From: Sycobia sp. Sy_11
Lineage: Eukaryota; Arthropoda; Insecta; Hymenoptera; Epichrysomallidae
NCBI GenBank assembly: GCA_018907035.1
Contig: JACCIC010000030.1
Coordinates: 487,501-551,500 of the forward strand
Direction: 5' to 3'
Length of the DNA: 64,000 nucleotides
Shown piece after piece: positions 1-12,039 of this stretch (positions are counted from its first letter, which is position 1; each line of letters begins with the position of its first letter). The notes below the pieces were generated by a model. That model made no database searches and was not told the origin of the DNA. It saw nothing but the letters and a program-made list of their open reading frames with translations. The translations under genes were made by a program, and so were the position numbers.

Positions 1-1256
1 CATTTCGTTTAATCATATCGCCTGCTAATATTAGATTATATACAGGGAATAATTGTTTACCCAATTAGCGTCATTAAACCAAAATCATTGGATTACAAAA
101 TAATAGATTTTAGTATATTGAATTTTTAAGAACGGCCTGGTGCATGAAAATTTCTCGTTATTAAATCCGTTAAATGATTATCAACATATCATTTCCGCCT
201 TTTTTCCCCTGTACAAAGAGTTGAAACATTTGAGTAAAATTATTAAAGCTCGAAAATTACTTTTTATTAACAGGAGCTCATCGTGGTTTTGTCAAAGGAC
301 TCGATCAGTAACATAAGTAAATATTCGATCGACGGTATAAAGGCGTATGTCTTTTTTTTTTATTACAGCAACATACCTCACTTCACGTGTGGGAGTAGGC
401 ATACGCCAGTAGTAAAAAGTTCGATTTCTTTGTCCGCCGGAGCAGTCTTCAAGGACTATAAATATATATAATTCAATAAATATATATAGTCGTCCTTGTA
501 TTTTGAGGCTATCTTAAAATGTTCGACTTGCAAAGTAATTATGTATATATATATTATTAATTTTATATATTAATTTTAATTAACATTCGCATTAACATTC
601 GACTCTCGAAAACGCATATATATATATATATATATATACATACATACATGCATATCTACACAAGAAGAGGGGATGATCGCGTTTTCTGATCGGCAAATTA
701 TTTTTATGCGCATGCAATGTTTAATTCGAATACGTGCGTACACCTGCATGCATCCGTATGTAAACATTCATTACTTTTTAAATGAGACAAAAACACTAAC
801 GCGCACGCGCGCGCGCGCGCGCTCGCTTTCAATTTCGATCGTTTTTCAATGTGAGATTGGGCATAATGCCCGAGATCGACGGTTATAAATTTACAAAGTT
901 TCGATTCGATTTTATAATGGCGTCACCGAGCCGAGCCCGTTGGTGAAAGTATTATATAAACGTATACATTCGTATACGCTTATGTGCATACGATCGGGGG
1001 AATATTAATTGGAGTAGCGTGAACAGTTATTGTCCTTGGCACCGAAAACCGATTCCCCGGGTGATCGGTGCGCGAGCCATCCAGATTTAACGTTCGCTTT
1101 TACTTTGCTCGTCGTTAAAAAAAAAATAAATAAATAAATAAATAAATAAAATAAAAAATAAAGAATAAAAAAAAATACTGATCCGCCGCTGTGCGAGAGC
1201 TTATGCTCGTATCGTAAATATAATTTCAGTGCATATCGTTTTAAAGCGCGTAATAG

Positions 1257-1257
<1 letters not shown>

Positions 1258-1307
<50 letters not shown>
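1258..1307. repeat. (AT)n microsatellite
   Basis: About 25 uninterrupted AT units. An (AAAT)n/A-rich stretch precedes it at about 1117-1175. Confidence 0.97.
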
Positions 1308-1310
<3 letters not shown>

Positions 1311-2300
1311 ATATACCGAACAGATACACATCAACTTGTTTTATTTGAATTTTAACGATGAGTTTTGCAAAAGTTTTATATTTCACGTTTACACACTGCT
1401 GCTGGATCGATTCACGCCACCCTGCTCTAGATAAATAGACGCGGCAGGATTCTGAATTCAGATCGTGTATCTGTGTATAAAGAAAAATATTAATCTAATT
1501 AATAATACAAGAAAAGCACCGTTGGCTATATATACACACACATGTGTATACATATATGCATATTCGCCAACCTAATATTTGCGATCACACGAGAAGCACG
1601 CAGAAAATATTTCGTAATCCCGATTAAAGATTTAAAATTCTGAACGGGTCCCACTGATCGTGGGAAAAAATTTGGCAGATTTGACGTTTTAATTAATACC
1701 CTCTTTTTTTCTATTTTACATTAGTACAGAATATGTATATATTAAACTCGATCGGCAACGTCAATCGAAATCTCACGTGTCGGATTCGAATACGGAGTTA
1801 GGCAAAGAAAAAAAAAAGAAGAGGAGAGCATTCTACGCAAAAAGCCGTTGACTACAAGCGGTAATTTATTTTTTCTTTTCGTTGCATACGTGCAGCCAAG
1901 TCGATTTTGTCGCAGCGTTCGATGTGCAATCACGTTATGGACACGGCACTTCGGATGGCCCGATAAGATTGCTCGCGTTCGAAGACGTAAGAACGGCGGG
2001 TAATTTTATTTGCCGGGGGCAATTTAGCGGGCGAAATACGCATTTATTAATCGCGCGGGGCCCGGGCCGGCGCGCTCGCGCGCGAAGCAGCCGCGACGAT
2101 ATAGTAGATTTCATATTAAGTCGCCGGCCGGCAGCGCCGTTTTTTTAATTCTATAAAAGAGCCCGGGGACGGAGCGAAGGTGAAGGAGGGGGCGGGAGGA
2201 AGAAAACAAAAGCTAGTGTAAAGTCGACGCTTCAGATATGAAAATCTCTTCTGTCGTGGGCAAGTTCTCTCCATAATCGCGCGTTTGAATAATTTTTACA

Positions 2301-2303
<3 letters not shown>

Positions 2304-2349
<46 letters not shown>

Positions 2350-2434
2350 GTGTGTATATAGGCAAAAATTTCAGTAAACATTAACTATAAACATGCCGAG
2401 AAAAAGACTTTCCAGCATTGCTCAGTTTTAACGG

Positions 2435-2470
<36 letters not shown>
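2304..2470. repeat. (AT)n and (GT)n microsatellites
   Basis: (AT)n at 2304-2347 and (GT)n at 2436-2470. Confidence 0.97.
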
Positions 2471-2472
<2 letters not shown>

Positions 2473-4374
2473 TGCGGTAAAAAGCGCAGGGAGCACGGGC
2501 GACCGGAAGTGCTCTCACAATTTTCCGTACGCGATCGATCGAAAACGAAATGGCGAAACACCAGTGCAACAGTATGAATTATAAGTTTTCGCTCGGTGCC
2601 GGGAAAAACGTTGGTTTCCCATCAAAGCAAGAAAGACATGGTTATTATCGTTCGGCCTGCAACGTAATCGGGCGAGGTCTTTGGTGGAGGGGGGGAGGCG
2701 ATATCATAATAAATAGATATCGTAAATATATGGCGAGCACCTTGAAGTACGTTCGGTGTGCAGTGTTTTTAATAAGTTTTCCTTTTCTTCTAACCAACTC
2801 TCATATTCTATTATGCTATAATTGTTTCGAATTATAAATGTAAGAAAAAAAACTTTCTTGAGAAATTTACGTTAAATGCGCTTTATTAAGAAAATAATCT
2901 AGTTTTTGAATAAGTTCATTGACCCTGATAGAATATCGTCGTTATAAGTTTTCGAACTCGGGGCCAAACACTGCCCGACAGAAACGATTATATATTTCTA
3001 ATGATTAATAATCTTCCAATGGAACGATCGAATTATTTTTCATGAAACATATTGGAAAGATACCAACTACATTTTTCCACCAAAAAGATTCCCATTCGAA
3101 TTTTTAACGGAGACTCATTAGAGTTTCATTATGAATGAAAAACATTTCAACCAAGAATTTTCACGAATGTCATTCCAACCGACATATTGAACGGAGACGA
3201 TCCTATCTCGAACTTTTAATCGATAAGTTTTCAGTTGATATTTTTAAGAAATACACGTCTGTTTTGCAAATAAAATTAATCCGGGTCAGATTTTGAATCC
3301 AATTGGTAACGAAGAAGATCCGAGCAGACTTTGTACCGTGTCGACACACGCATCCAATTTTTCACTGAGTCGCTCTCAGCGCTGCAATTGTTCACGAACG
3401 AATACTCCAGCTCGGGCATCGCAAGTCGTTGAAATGAACTGAAATGCATGAAACAGAACAGAGACTCAAATTGGAATTGCGAACGGCGTCAGTTGCGACT
3501 CCAACTCGTAATGAAAACGAATGCATAGCGGATACCGAATGAGAGGGGCGGATCGAAGCTCGGAATTATTAACGAGGCAAATTATACATCTCGGATCAAA
3601 TCAGCCGTCGATCCGATGCGGCTTCAATCTTTTGAATTTTGATTGGAATCGACCCAAAAAGGGAATGTCTCGCGACGTTCGATAAAATTTTACTCGTACG
3701 TGCCTCGATGTCGTATGGTAATCTGTCGAAAAACTGAACAGATAAACGAAATAGTGAAAATCGAAAATTCCAACAAAAAAAAAAAAAAAAAAACAAAAAA
3801 TCTGTATATATATACATTCAGCACAGAATCGCTCGATTTGTCCCGTGAGTACGTGTAACGAGAGCGGGGGGAGGGGCGGGAAATATCGCCCGCTCGGGCG
3901 AGCGGAAACCGCATTAACGCTCGCCGGTAATTATCGCGCGAGCCTTTATCCTCATAACGCGGCCGGGCGTCGGGCGTATAATCGGCCCGCCGACGTAATG
4001 CACCAGATCGCGAGGCCGATCCGCTAACTCCTCACCGCCGGCGCCGCGCTCGCCCAGTCCCGCAACTCCTCTGCTCCTGCTCCGCGCGTACCCTCGCCCC
4101 CCTCCCTTCCTACCCCCCCTCCCTCGAGTTCCCCCCAGCTCGGAAAATCCTGCCGATTTATTATTGTGCAATTACGAGATGCGATGCGAGAGCGCGCGGG
4201 GCTTCTTTCATTTATATATATATATATATGGTCGATGCGGAAGCGTTGCCGCGCTTTTTCCGTCCATAATATAGAGATATTAAACACAGCGGGGCTGGAG
4301 AAGAGCTGGAGCAGAGTTTTTAAAGTCCGACCGTGGAAATTTCTTAAAATTTATGGATTTCTGTATTTCCTCGC

Positions 4375-4386
4375 GCTCTCTCTCTC

Positions 4387-4430
<44 letters not shown>

Positions 4431-4434
4431 TCTC
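4375..4434. repeat. (CT)n microsatellite
   Basis: Slightly interrupted CT array. A second (CT)n lies at 4788-4820 preceded by a C7 run. Confidence 0.96.
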
Positions 4435-4781
4435 ATTCTATCCCAACATTGAATATTTAAACTTTTATTGCCGTGCCTTCGAAAAATGACTGTGTTTAAT
4501 TTATTATATTCGTTGTTATTATTTATATTAATTTCATTTATAGATATTTAATTATATTTTTTTATTTTTACTGTTTTCATTCGTATCTTACTTAAATGTT
4601 ATATATACATTTTTTATGTATATTTTTTATATATTAAATAGGTAAATACAGTTATGTACTTTTGGTATATTACTGAGGCGAAAGATTTTATTTGATTGTA
4701 TTAATATGAAATAGGATGGACTATTACTATCTTCAGAATCCTTAGCTCTGTAATAAATGCAATCTAAATCTACATCTTCAG

Positions 4782-4824
<43 letters not shown>

Positions 4825-5918
4825 GTAACACACGTATCCACATACTCATAGTCGTACAAGTGTTTCTTCGTGATCGCGTAGGATGAAAAATATACCATAT
4901 TGAGATAATAACCCTGAATTTTTCATATATATATATATATACATGCAATTATGCCTTAGCTTCAATTAAGTACAACGCGCGGTCAATATTAATTAAAGCG
5001 CTGATGGTACACGCGCGTGTGCAGGAAAAACTGTAAACCAAAGTCTCCGTCGTTTCGCCGAGCCAGCGATGGATAATCGGATTATATAAATAAGATGTAA
5101 GTATATATATATAATTATAGAGGCAAAAACTTTTCGTAAAGAGCAATATAGACTGTCGGCACGCTGTACCTTATACTTTATTTTTAATAATATCTACATT
5201 ATTATCAATATTGTTATTATGATGATTATTATTATTATTATTGTTGTTATTATTGTTTTTTTTTGCTTGAAATATCACACCAATAGGCGTTGGGTCGACT
5301 TATTTATTTATTTTTGTTTTTCGTAAGCCGTTTAAAATGAAACTTAATGCCTGTGCAATTTAATCCTTTCGATGTCGGGGTTTTTTTTTTCAGATATGCA
5401 CCAGCGAAGCAAAAATACACACTCCGGTGTGTATCGGTAAAAGTTGAACTATATACGGCAGAAGAGTCATTAAAGCATCATTTCCGAAGCACAAATGTGG
5501 AGCTCGAAGAGCCGAATGTGAAATTGCGCATGAGAAGTAGAGTGCATATTTTCTTATTTATACTCCATTCTTTTCGTTTCTGTTTCTTATCCTTTTTTTT
5601 TTTTTGTTTTTTTTTTTTGCGTTTCTAACAATAATTTTCGGCCAACTTTCGCGCAACAAATTGCGATCGACTTACCATTATGAATGAATAATGCAAAGGC
5701 GGCGCGCGTCTAGACATCCTAGCGTTTCATTATCGCGATCGAAAGTGTCTGGAATTTATTTAAATCCACGTATACAAATCTGCACGGGAGGCCTTTGGTT
5801 CGAGTGAAAATAGCGCGGAGAGACGTCGGGCGGTGTGCAAATACGAGGAGAAAAGAATAATTAGAGGGATTTGCTTTTTCGTACCACGAATATCGATCGA
5901 TATCACTGAAAATGGTGC

Positions 5919-5947
5919 TTTTTTTTTTTTTTTTTTTTTTTTTTTTT
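5919..5947. repeat. Poly(T), 29 bases
   Basis: Uninterrupted T run; other long A/T runs occur at 18000, 12214, 23279 and 12534. Confidence 0.95.
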
Positions 5948-6277
5948 GAAATCGCCAACTCATATAGAACGTGCGTTATAAGAACATTCATCCGACGTAT
6001 AATTTCAACGAGTTTTATCTCGCAAGTTAAAATTTTCTTACGTATCAATAAATTTTTATTATTTCATAAGATTATCGGTTGAAATTCGAATTTGTTCATA
6101 GTACTTTTGAGACGAAGATTAAGTAAATGGTGACTAAATTATTGTTTTTTTTTTATTATCATTGAATAAATAATAATGTATAAGAAGCTGTTGAACCGAA
6201 TTCTCGATTTTACTGGATGAACGCATGATTCCGTTTCACTTAAACTTTATTTTCTTTTTTTTATATTCCAATATATA

Positions 6278-6280
<3 letters not shown>

Positions 6281-6339
<59 letters not shown>

Positions 6340-6593
6340 CTGTACTTTTATTGCATTGCAAAACATTATGAAAAAATCCATACCAGTAACGTTCGATTGT
6401 AAGTGAAAATTTCGCTTTTTTTCAAGCTCTCTCTGACGATTTAGATTTCCATTGTTGCTTAATAAAAAATTTTAAATATTAGCCTACGCATTACAATAAT
6501 AGAGAGTACAATATATTCTTCTCGATGAATTTACAAATGACAGTTCACTAAGAATAAAACGTAAAGAAGGCATGTCGGACGTCTCGATATCAT

Positions 6594-6674
<81 letters not shown>
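6281..6674. repeat. (AT)n and (CT)n(AT)n microsatellites
   Basis: (AT)n at 6281-6332; (CT)n at 6595-6638 passing directly into (AT)n to 6674. Confidence 0.97.
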
Positions 6675-6676
<2 letters not shown>

Positions 6677-8234
6677 TCCGCCCATTAGATATTGCAGCAA
6701 CGTACAATTGACTATTTGTTAAATGGCGTTAATTTCATACTTGTATACGTTTCTGAAGGATCAATGAAGCCTTTATTTATCAACACCATCTCACATACAC
6801 ATGCATATCATGTAAATTATGACGAAAACATCATTGTACAGCGAAGGAGTAAAGGAGGTTTACGAAACTATTAGAATCGCATTAAATGGCTCTCATTGTT
6901 CGATCTTTAAAAAAAAAAAAAAAAACTTATTTCGGAGACACTATAAAACCGATAAAAAGAAATAACGATCGTATCGGCTTCTGATGCAATCTAACGACCT
7001 TGCGTTGGTTTTGGAGTTGAGCCTGCGGATTAAACGATTGAACGGCCGAGACGTCGAATTGCGAAGCTTCGGTGTTACATTGATTACGAGCAGGCGATAA
7101 TTAAACAAAACCAATCGATCCACAGGCATTTGAAAATCTTGAAGGAAGAAAGGTTCATTTATCGAGAAGCGTTTCGCGTTTTTAACTTTTCTCTTTTCTT
7201 TCGTTTTTCTAATTTCTCAATAACTTTTTAACATCCTCCGTCTTTGATACTACGTATCTCTTTCAAATTATCGAGCATCGACATGCGTTGCTCAATCGAG
7301 TTTGAGGGGAAATTTTATCGGAAAATCTGTATTATTATCATTTAATTATACGCGTGACTACCAATTAGCAGAAAGATCACTGCTGGCAATTATCAAATCT
7401 CGCTTTTTGCGGCCATGTTTGTTCGGTGATCGGTCAAACAGTGCAATTTTCAATTTAACCGATTCGCCAACGACTGACATATTTCTCTTTTACTTATAGC
7501 CCGTAATTTTTTTTTTATTATCGAATCATAAATAACAGTTTTCTCTATGCATTTTGGCGAAAGTGCAAATTGCTCCTTGATTATTTAATAAATAAAGATC
7601 AAGAAAAGATCCTTAATAAAGACTATTATAGATATAAACGCATAAAAGTATAAAAAAAACGGGCGGAATTTATCATTCACGTTCAATTTTCCATTGTCAG
7701 CGGTGAAACCGGAGCTTATTGCTCATATATTTTATGTAACATAATTTACGAGCATGATCACCGGTGAACTAAGGATTATATATATGCTTCTATTGATAGA
7801 TCGTATCGATTTGCACGTGAGTCGATTTTAGAATCCTGTTATTAGAATACGCACTCCTGGTCACAACAATTTTAACTTTAATATATTAGTAGAAAAAATA
7901 TATATATCGGATTAGGACACTCGCATTCTTTTTGCGTTAAAAAGATTAAAAACAGATTTTAAACTACGTCGAGAGATCGATGCGTGCGATTTTTCTGGCC
8001 CACGATTCGAGCACCGGGGGGAGGGTTTCTTCAATGGAGTCGAATTAAATTTCAGTTTTTAATGGAAAGACTAGCCGATTGAAATTCAGAACGGAACGAA
8101 CAAAAGACACTTGCGAGCGCGATCGCCTCCGTTAATCCTCCGAGTAACGAGTCCATTACCTCTCCCGAATAATCGGGTCGCTTCCAAGGTAATAGCAGCC
8201 GTGCGTTTAGAAAAAAGGGTCGATCTAAGAATCA

Positions 8235-8382
8235 TTAACCTTTGGACTGCCGGCATTTTTGCCTTATAAATTTACATTTTTGATGCGCAAAATTTGTGCA
8301 TAAAAACACCTCATATCTCTAGAGTAGCTGTCAAGGTCACAGGTGGCTCATATCCGAGCCAGTCCGGCAGTCTAAAGGTTAA
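8235..8382. mobile_element. piggyBac-type MITE, 140 bp, with TTAA target duplication
   Basis: The element 8239-8378 is bounded by TTAA on each side (8235-8238 and 8379-8382). Its ends are inverted repeats: left CCTTTGGACTGCCGG, right (reverse complement) CCTTTAGACTGCCGG, 14 of 15 identical. TTAA duplication and a CCYTTT-type end are typical of the piggyBac superfamily. It is too short to encode a transposase, so it must be non-autonomous. Confidence 0.85.
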
Positions 8383-9571
8383 TCGCAAATAATCACAGTC
8401 GTACGGGGGATATTGAAAAATTTCTGAATCACAACGAACCTGTGCGAGAATCGGGCCTGCGAGACTGCCGCGACCCCAGCCGCCCACTGGCACTAGCACT
8501 GGCGCACGTACGAGACCGGCAACAAAAAGATGAACCAACAACAACAACAACAACAACAATAACCACAGCCACGACAACAAATAATCGGCACCGGCACTCG
8601 TAACTAACGGCCGACGACGACACTTTTTCCCTCTCCTCTCTTCTTTTTCTCGTTCGCCTCGTTTATTCACGGGCCAGGCTCGGGGACCGCTTGGCCCGCT
8701 CGATTCCAGCCGAGGATTTCGACGCGCTCGTTTACTCTTTTTTCTTGCGCTTCTTGTTCTTCTTCCTTTTTTTTTTCGCCGCGGGTCAGGTGGCGGAAGA
8801 GAGCCCTGGATGGACCGGGGCTGATACACTTTTCCGCGGATCGCGCGCGCACTCGGCCGTCGATGGATATACGACAAAGTATATATATATATATAGGAAT
8901 TTTGTTTTTCTTTTCTTTTATTTTCCGTATATGGTACAGCCGTATACGCCGGCGGGTACGCTGCTTGTGTACGCGGCGGATTCACTGGTTAACCCACTTT
9001 CTCGTTACACAATCCGCGCCCCCGCATGTGTACATGTATATATAGTATATGTGTGTGTGTATATACGTATACACGAATTTCCAAGACGATCCTGGTCGTC
9101 TTCGTTGTCGTTGCCGTCGTCGCACTTTTGCTGCCGGCTGCTTGTAAAACCGAGCTTTCCTTCTTTCTTATTTTTTCTGATTTTCTCGTTGTTGGAAATC
9201 TCCTTGGAACACTCCGAAGGTCGATCTGCGACGAACGCTTATTTCGGAAGGTCTTAGAGGTGGGGGAGGGGGGAGAGGGGGTCGACGTCGCGTATACACG
9301 CGTAGAAAGCCTCGGGGAGCGGCGTTGGGCAAAGTTTACTTAAACGCGCTCGGCGAGCGCGTTTCTCTTTCTTTCTCTCCCCCTCGCGCACTTTGGAGCC
9401 GCTTGTCGTTTTCAGGCCTCCATGCGTATTACGTGTATATCATTATACGCGCAGAGTCCGTACGCGCATTAGAATTTCACAACGTAACGCCCGTCGGCCG
9501 GGAGAAAAATCCCTCGTTTTCTTTCCTCTTCTGTTTTTTCTCGCTTTTCCTTTTTCTTCTCTCGCTCTATC

Positions 9572-9575
<4 letters not shown>

Positions 9576-9613
<38 letters not shown>

Positions 9614-9785
9614 CTCTCCCGCGATTACGGATAATAACGACAATACCTCCGTTTGCCTTTGCTTTCCAATGCACTCGGTCGGCCGGCCCTCGACGTCGCG
9701 CTCGCGTATGTGCACATATATGAGACTAAGTACAATCTGTGCGCCGGGATCCTTAGCCTGTAGCTACGTATATGTTTATATATAA

Positions 9786-9817
<32 letters not shown>
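9576..9817. repeat. (CT)n and (AT)n microsatellites
   Basis: (CT)n at 9576-9609 and (AT)n at 9789-9817, inside the CpG-rich domain. Confidence 0.95.
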
Positions 9818-9821
<4 letters not shown>

Positions 9822-10704
9822 GTAAAAATGCGCCGTACGTGTGCGCTCGTCTGCTTAAAACGCCGTCACAATTTTGCGCAACATACTCGCGTTCGAATTA
9901 TTCGGGGAGGCGCGCGCGTGCGCGCGCCCGCGCGCACGTACGTGTATCGCCGTGAAGAGGCGACGAGGCGCTCGGTAAGCAGAAACGGCGCCGCCTGTCC
10001 CCGCGTTAATTTTCCGTACGACGCGCCAACGTCTCGTCCCGTGCTGCATTCTGCGATCCCCCGGCGTATGCGTGCGTGCGCATGCGCGCGCGTCCGTGTG
10101 CGCGAACGATGCAAATTATAGCGCTGTAATTGTATATTGTGAATATACGCGCGCGCGCCGTGTTTGATATCGTATTCTTCTGCGCGCTGTGTATGTGTTT
10201 GCACGTAGGCGGGCCTAATTGGCAATGCGGGCGCGCGATGCGCCGGAGAATTCGATCGGATCCAAAGTCCTGGCTCGCGCTCTTCGTTTCCTTCCGCGCC
10301 TCCCGCCAGCGACTGTACTTCGGGCCTCCTGTGATTTTGCCAAGGGCGGGCAAGGTAAGGCGAGAGCACGCGTTTATGAAACACGACTTTTCCGTAACGC
10401 CACGGCCAAAGGGTAAACGTCGAACACCGCTGCCGGATCTCGCGTACAAAGCACCACGCGCACTTTTCCTACTGTTACATTGTGTCCTGGACTTTATAGC
10501 GCTGATATATATATATATATTTATCTCTATGTAAGTAAGGAACACATAATATATATATATATATATATCTATATATTTATGTAAAGAAAGAGAAGGCGGC
10601 AGGAGCGAGCGCGTCGCTCTCAGCGAGACTCGGGCGCCGACTGTTTTTCCCGCGCGCGCGAGCGCTCGGCGCAACCGCACGCGAGAGAGAGATATATCTC
10701 TTAA

Positions 10705-10738
10705 GGGGGGGCGATGGGGGACGGGGGAGGAGAGGGGG
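10705..10738 (+). other. Strong G-quadruplex motif
   Basis: Four G runs of 7, 5, 5 and 5 are separated by loops of 4, 2 and 6 bases, satisfying G5N1-7 throughout. Flanking DNA is CpG-rich and low-complexity. Confidence 0.8.
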
Positions 10739-10849
10739 AGAGGACTAGGGGGGCCCAACAACGGGGCCCGCGAGCGCGCGCGCTCACGGGAAAGAGTTAA
10801 AAGGAATGGAGTGGGAGGGAGAGCGAGATAGTTGCGCACGTGGGACCAT

Positions 10850-10850
<1 letters not shown>

Positions 10851-10881
<31 letters not shown>

Positions 10882-10887
10882 TGTATG

Positions 10888-10935
<48 letters not shown>

Positions 10936-11093
10936 AGGTCCGCGCGTGCAACGAGGACGACGCCGCCGACGACGACCGATCGGCCTCTCTATATATCTCT
11001 CTGCCTCTTTCTCTCTTTTTGCTCCTGCTCGCGCCTCACCTACGCGCGCACGCCCGCATCTTCTTTTATATATATTTACTACTCAGGTAGTAG

Positions 11094-11151
<58 letters not shown>
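10851..11151 (+). repeat. (GTAT)n/(AT)n array and nearby (AT)n array
   Basis: (ATGT)n at 10851-10893 runs into (AT)n to 10932. After a 170-base CpG-rich spacer a second (AT)n occupies 11103-11151. Confidence 0.95.
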
Positions 11152-11155
<4 letters not shown>

Positions 11156-11976
11156 TTCCTTTTTTGCGAGAAGTGTAGCAGCGCCGGGATTTTTCTCTCC
11201 TGCCGGCGAGCGTTAAATTGCGCTCGTTCGATATTTTTTTTTCTCGTTCCCCTCCCCCCTTCCCCGCCCTCCGCCTTCTTCGTCTTCTTCTTTTGTTCGG
11301 CAGTGCGAGAGAGCGGAGAAGTAAGCGCGGAGGTTGGAGCCATGCGCCGCGGATGCTTTCGGGAGATTTACGGACACGCGAGATGCCGCGGCCGACGCCG
11401 CCGTGTTTTCCTTGGAATTTTTGTTGCAGCGGTCGAAAGGAGGATTTGTGCGGGGAGCGCGGGGAATCCCCTCGGCGTAGGTAAAGGCGAACGTTTAGGG
11501 CGAGAAAAATGTTCGAAAAACCGAAGGAATACGTTTATTAATGTATGTGATTAAGTGCTGCGTTAAAATGGAGAAGGGGCGAAAGTTTGAAGGGGAAAAA
11601 AAGTTGGACGAGAGGACGATTGAGGTAAGAAAATTGCCAGAAACATTTTACGCTCGCAAATGTATTTTCTGCGATTTAAGTCGCGAGGTGATCTCTCTCC
11701 CATAGCCCGTAATCTGCATTGTCATGCTTAAATAGGATTAATTGCGGAATAAGTAATTACGAAAGGGACGAAAGCGCCCTTAGAGTTTGCCCTTGCGACG
11801 AATGGAGAATACGATCGGAGAGCGTGAAAACGACGTTTTGGTGATATTTCCGTTGACACTAATATACATATCTACCGTAGCTTTCGGATGAAACATTAGA
11901 TACAGAATTATAAAAATGCGAATTTGAAAAGTGAATTTTTCGGATTATTTTCATCCGCTTAATCGAAAATTTGTAT

Positions 11977-11981
11977 GTATG

Positions 11982-12036
<55 letters not shown>
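11977..12036. repeat. (GTAT)n(AT)n microsatellite
   Basis: Three GTAT units followed by about 25 AT units. Confidence 0.97.

Positions 12037-12039
<3 letters not shown>

Larger units (their letters stand above)
1..8234. other. Intergenic, no gene recognised
   Basis: AT-rich DNA with the microsatellites listed separately. CpG-rich islands at about 1880-2200 and 3840-4160 contain open frames with no recognisable domain. TATAAAAG at 2152-2159 is a consensus TATA box at the edge of the first island, but no gene follows. At about 1040-1072 GCACCGA and TCGGTGC form a 7-bp stem. Confidence 0.6.

Noticed and set aside
2152..2159. TATAAAAG as a promoter
   Set aside because: Consensus TATA box but no initiator at the right distance and no gene downstream. 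Not called as a promoter.
8311..8985. Minus-strand open frame of 224 codons
   Set aside because: Composition follows low-complexity DNA (poly-Leu from CAA/CAG-like repeats, Arg/Lys-rich strings, Tyr-Ile from AT arrays), it runs across half of the piggyBac MITE, and no domain is recognisable.
10006..10839. Minus-strand open frame of 277 codons
   Set aside because: It is made of CpG-rich and AT-array translations with Arg/Ala bias in several overlapping frames. No domain, and equally long frames exist on the other strand.
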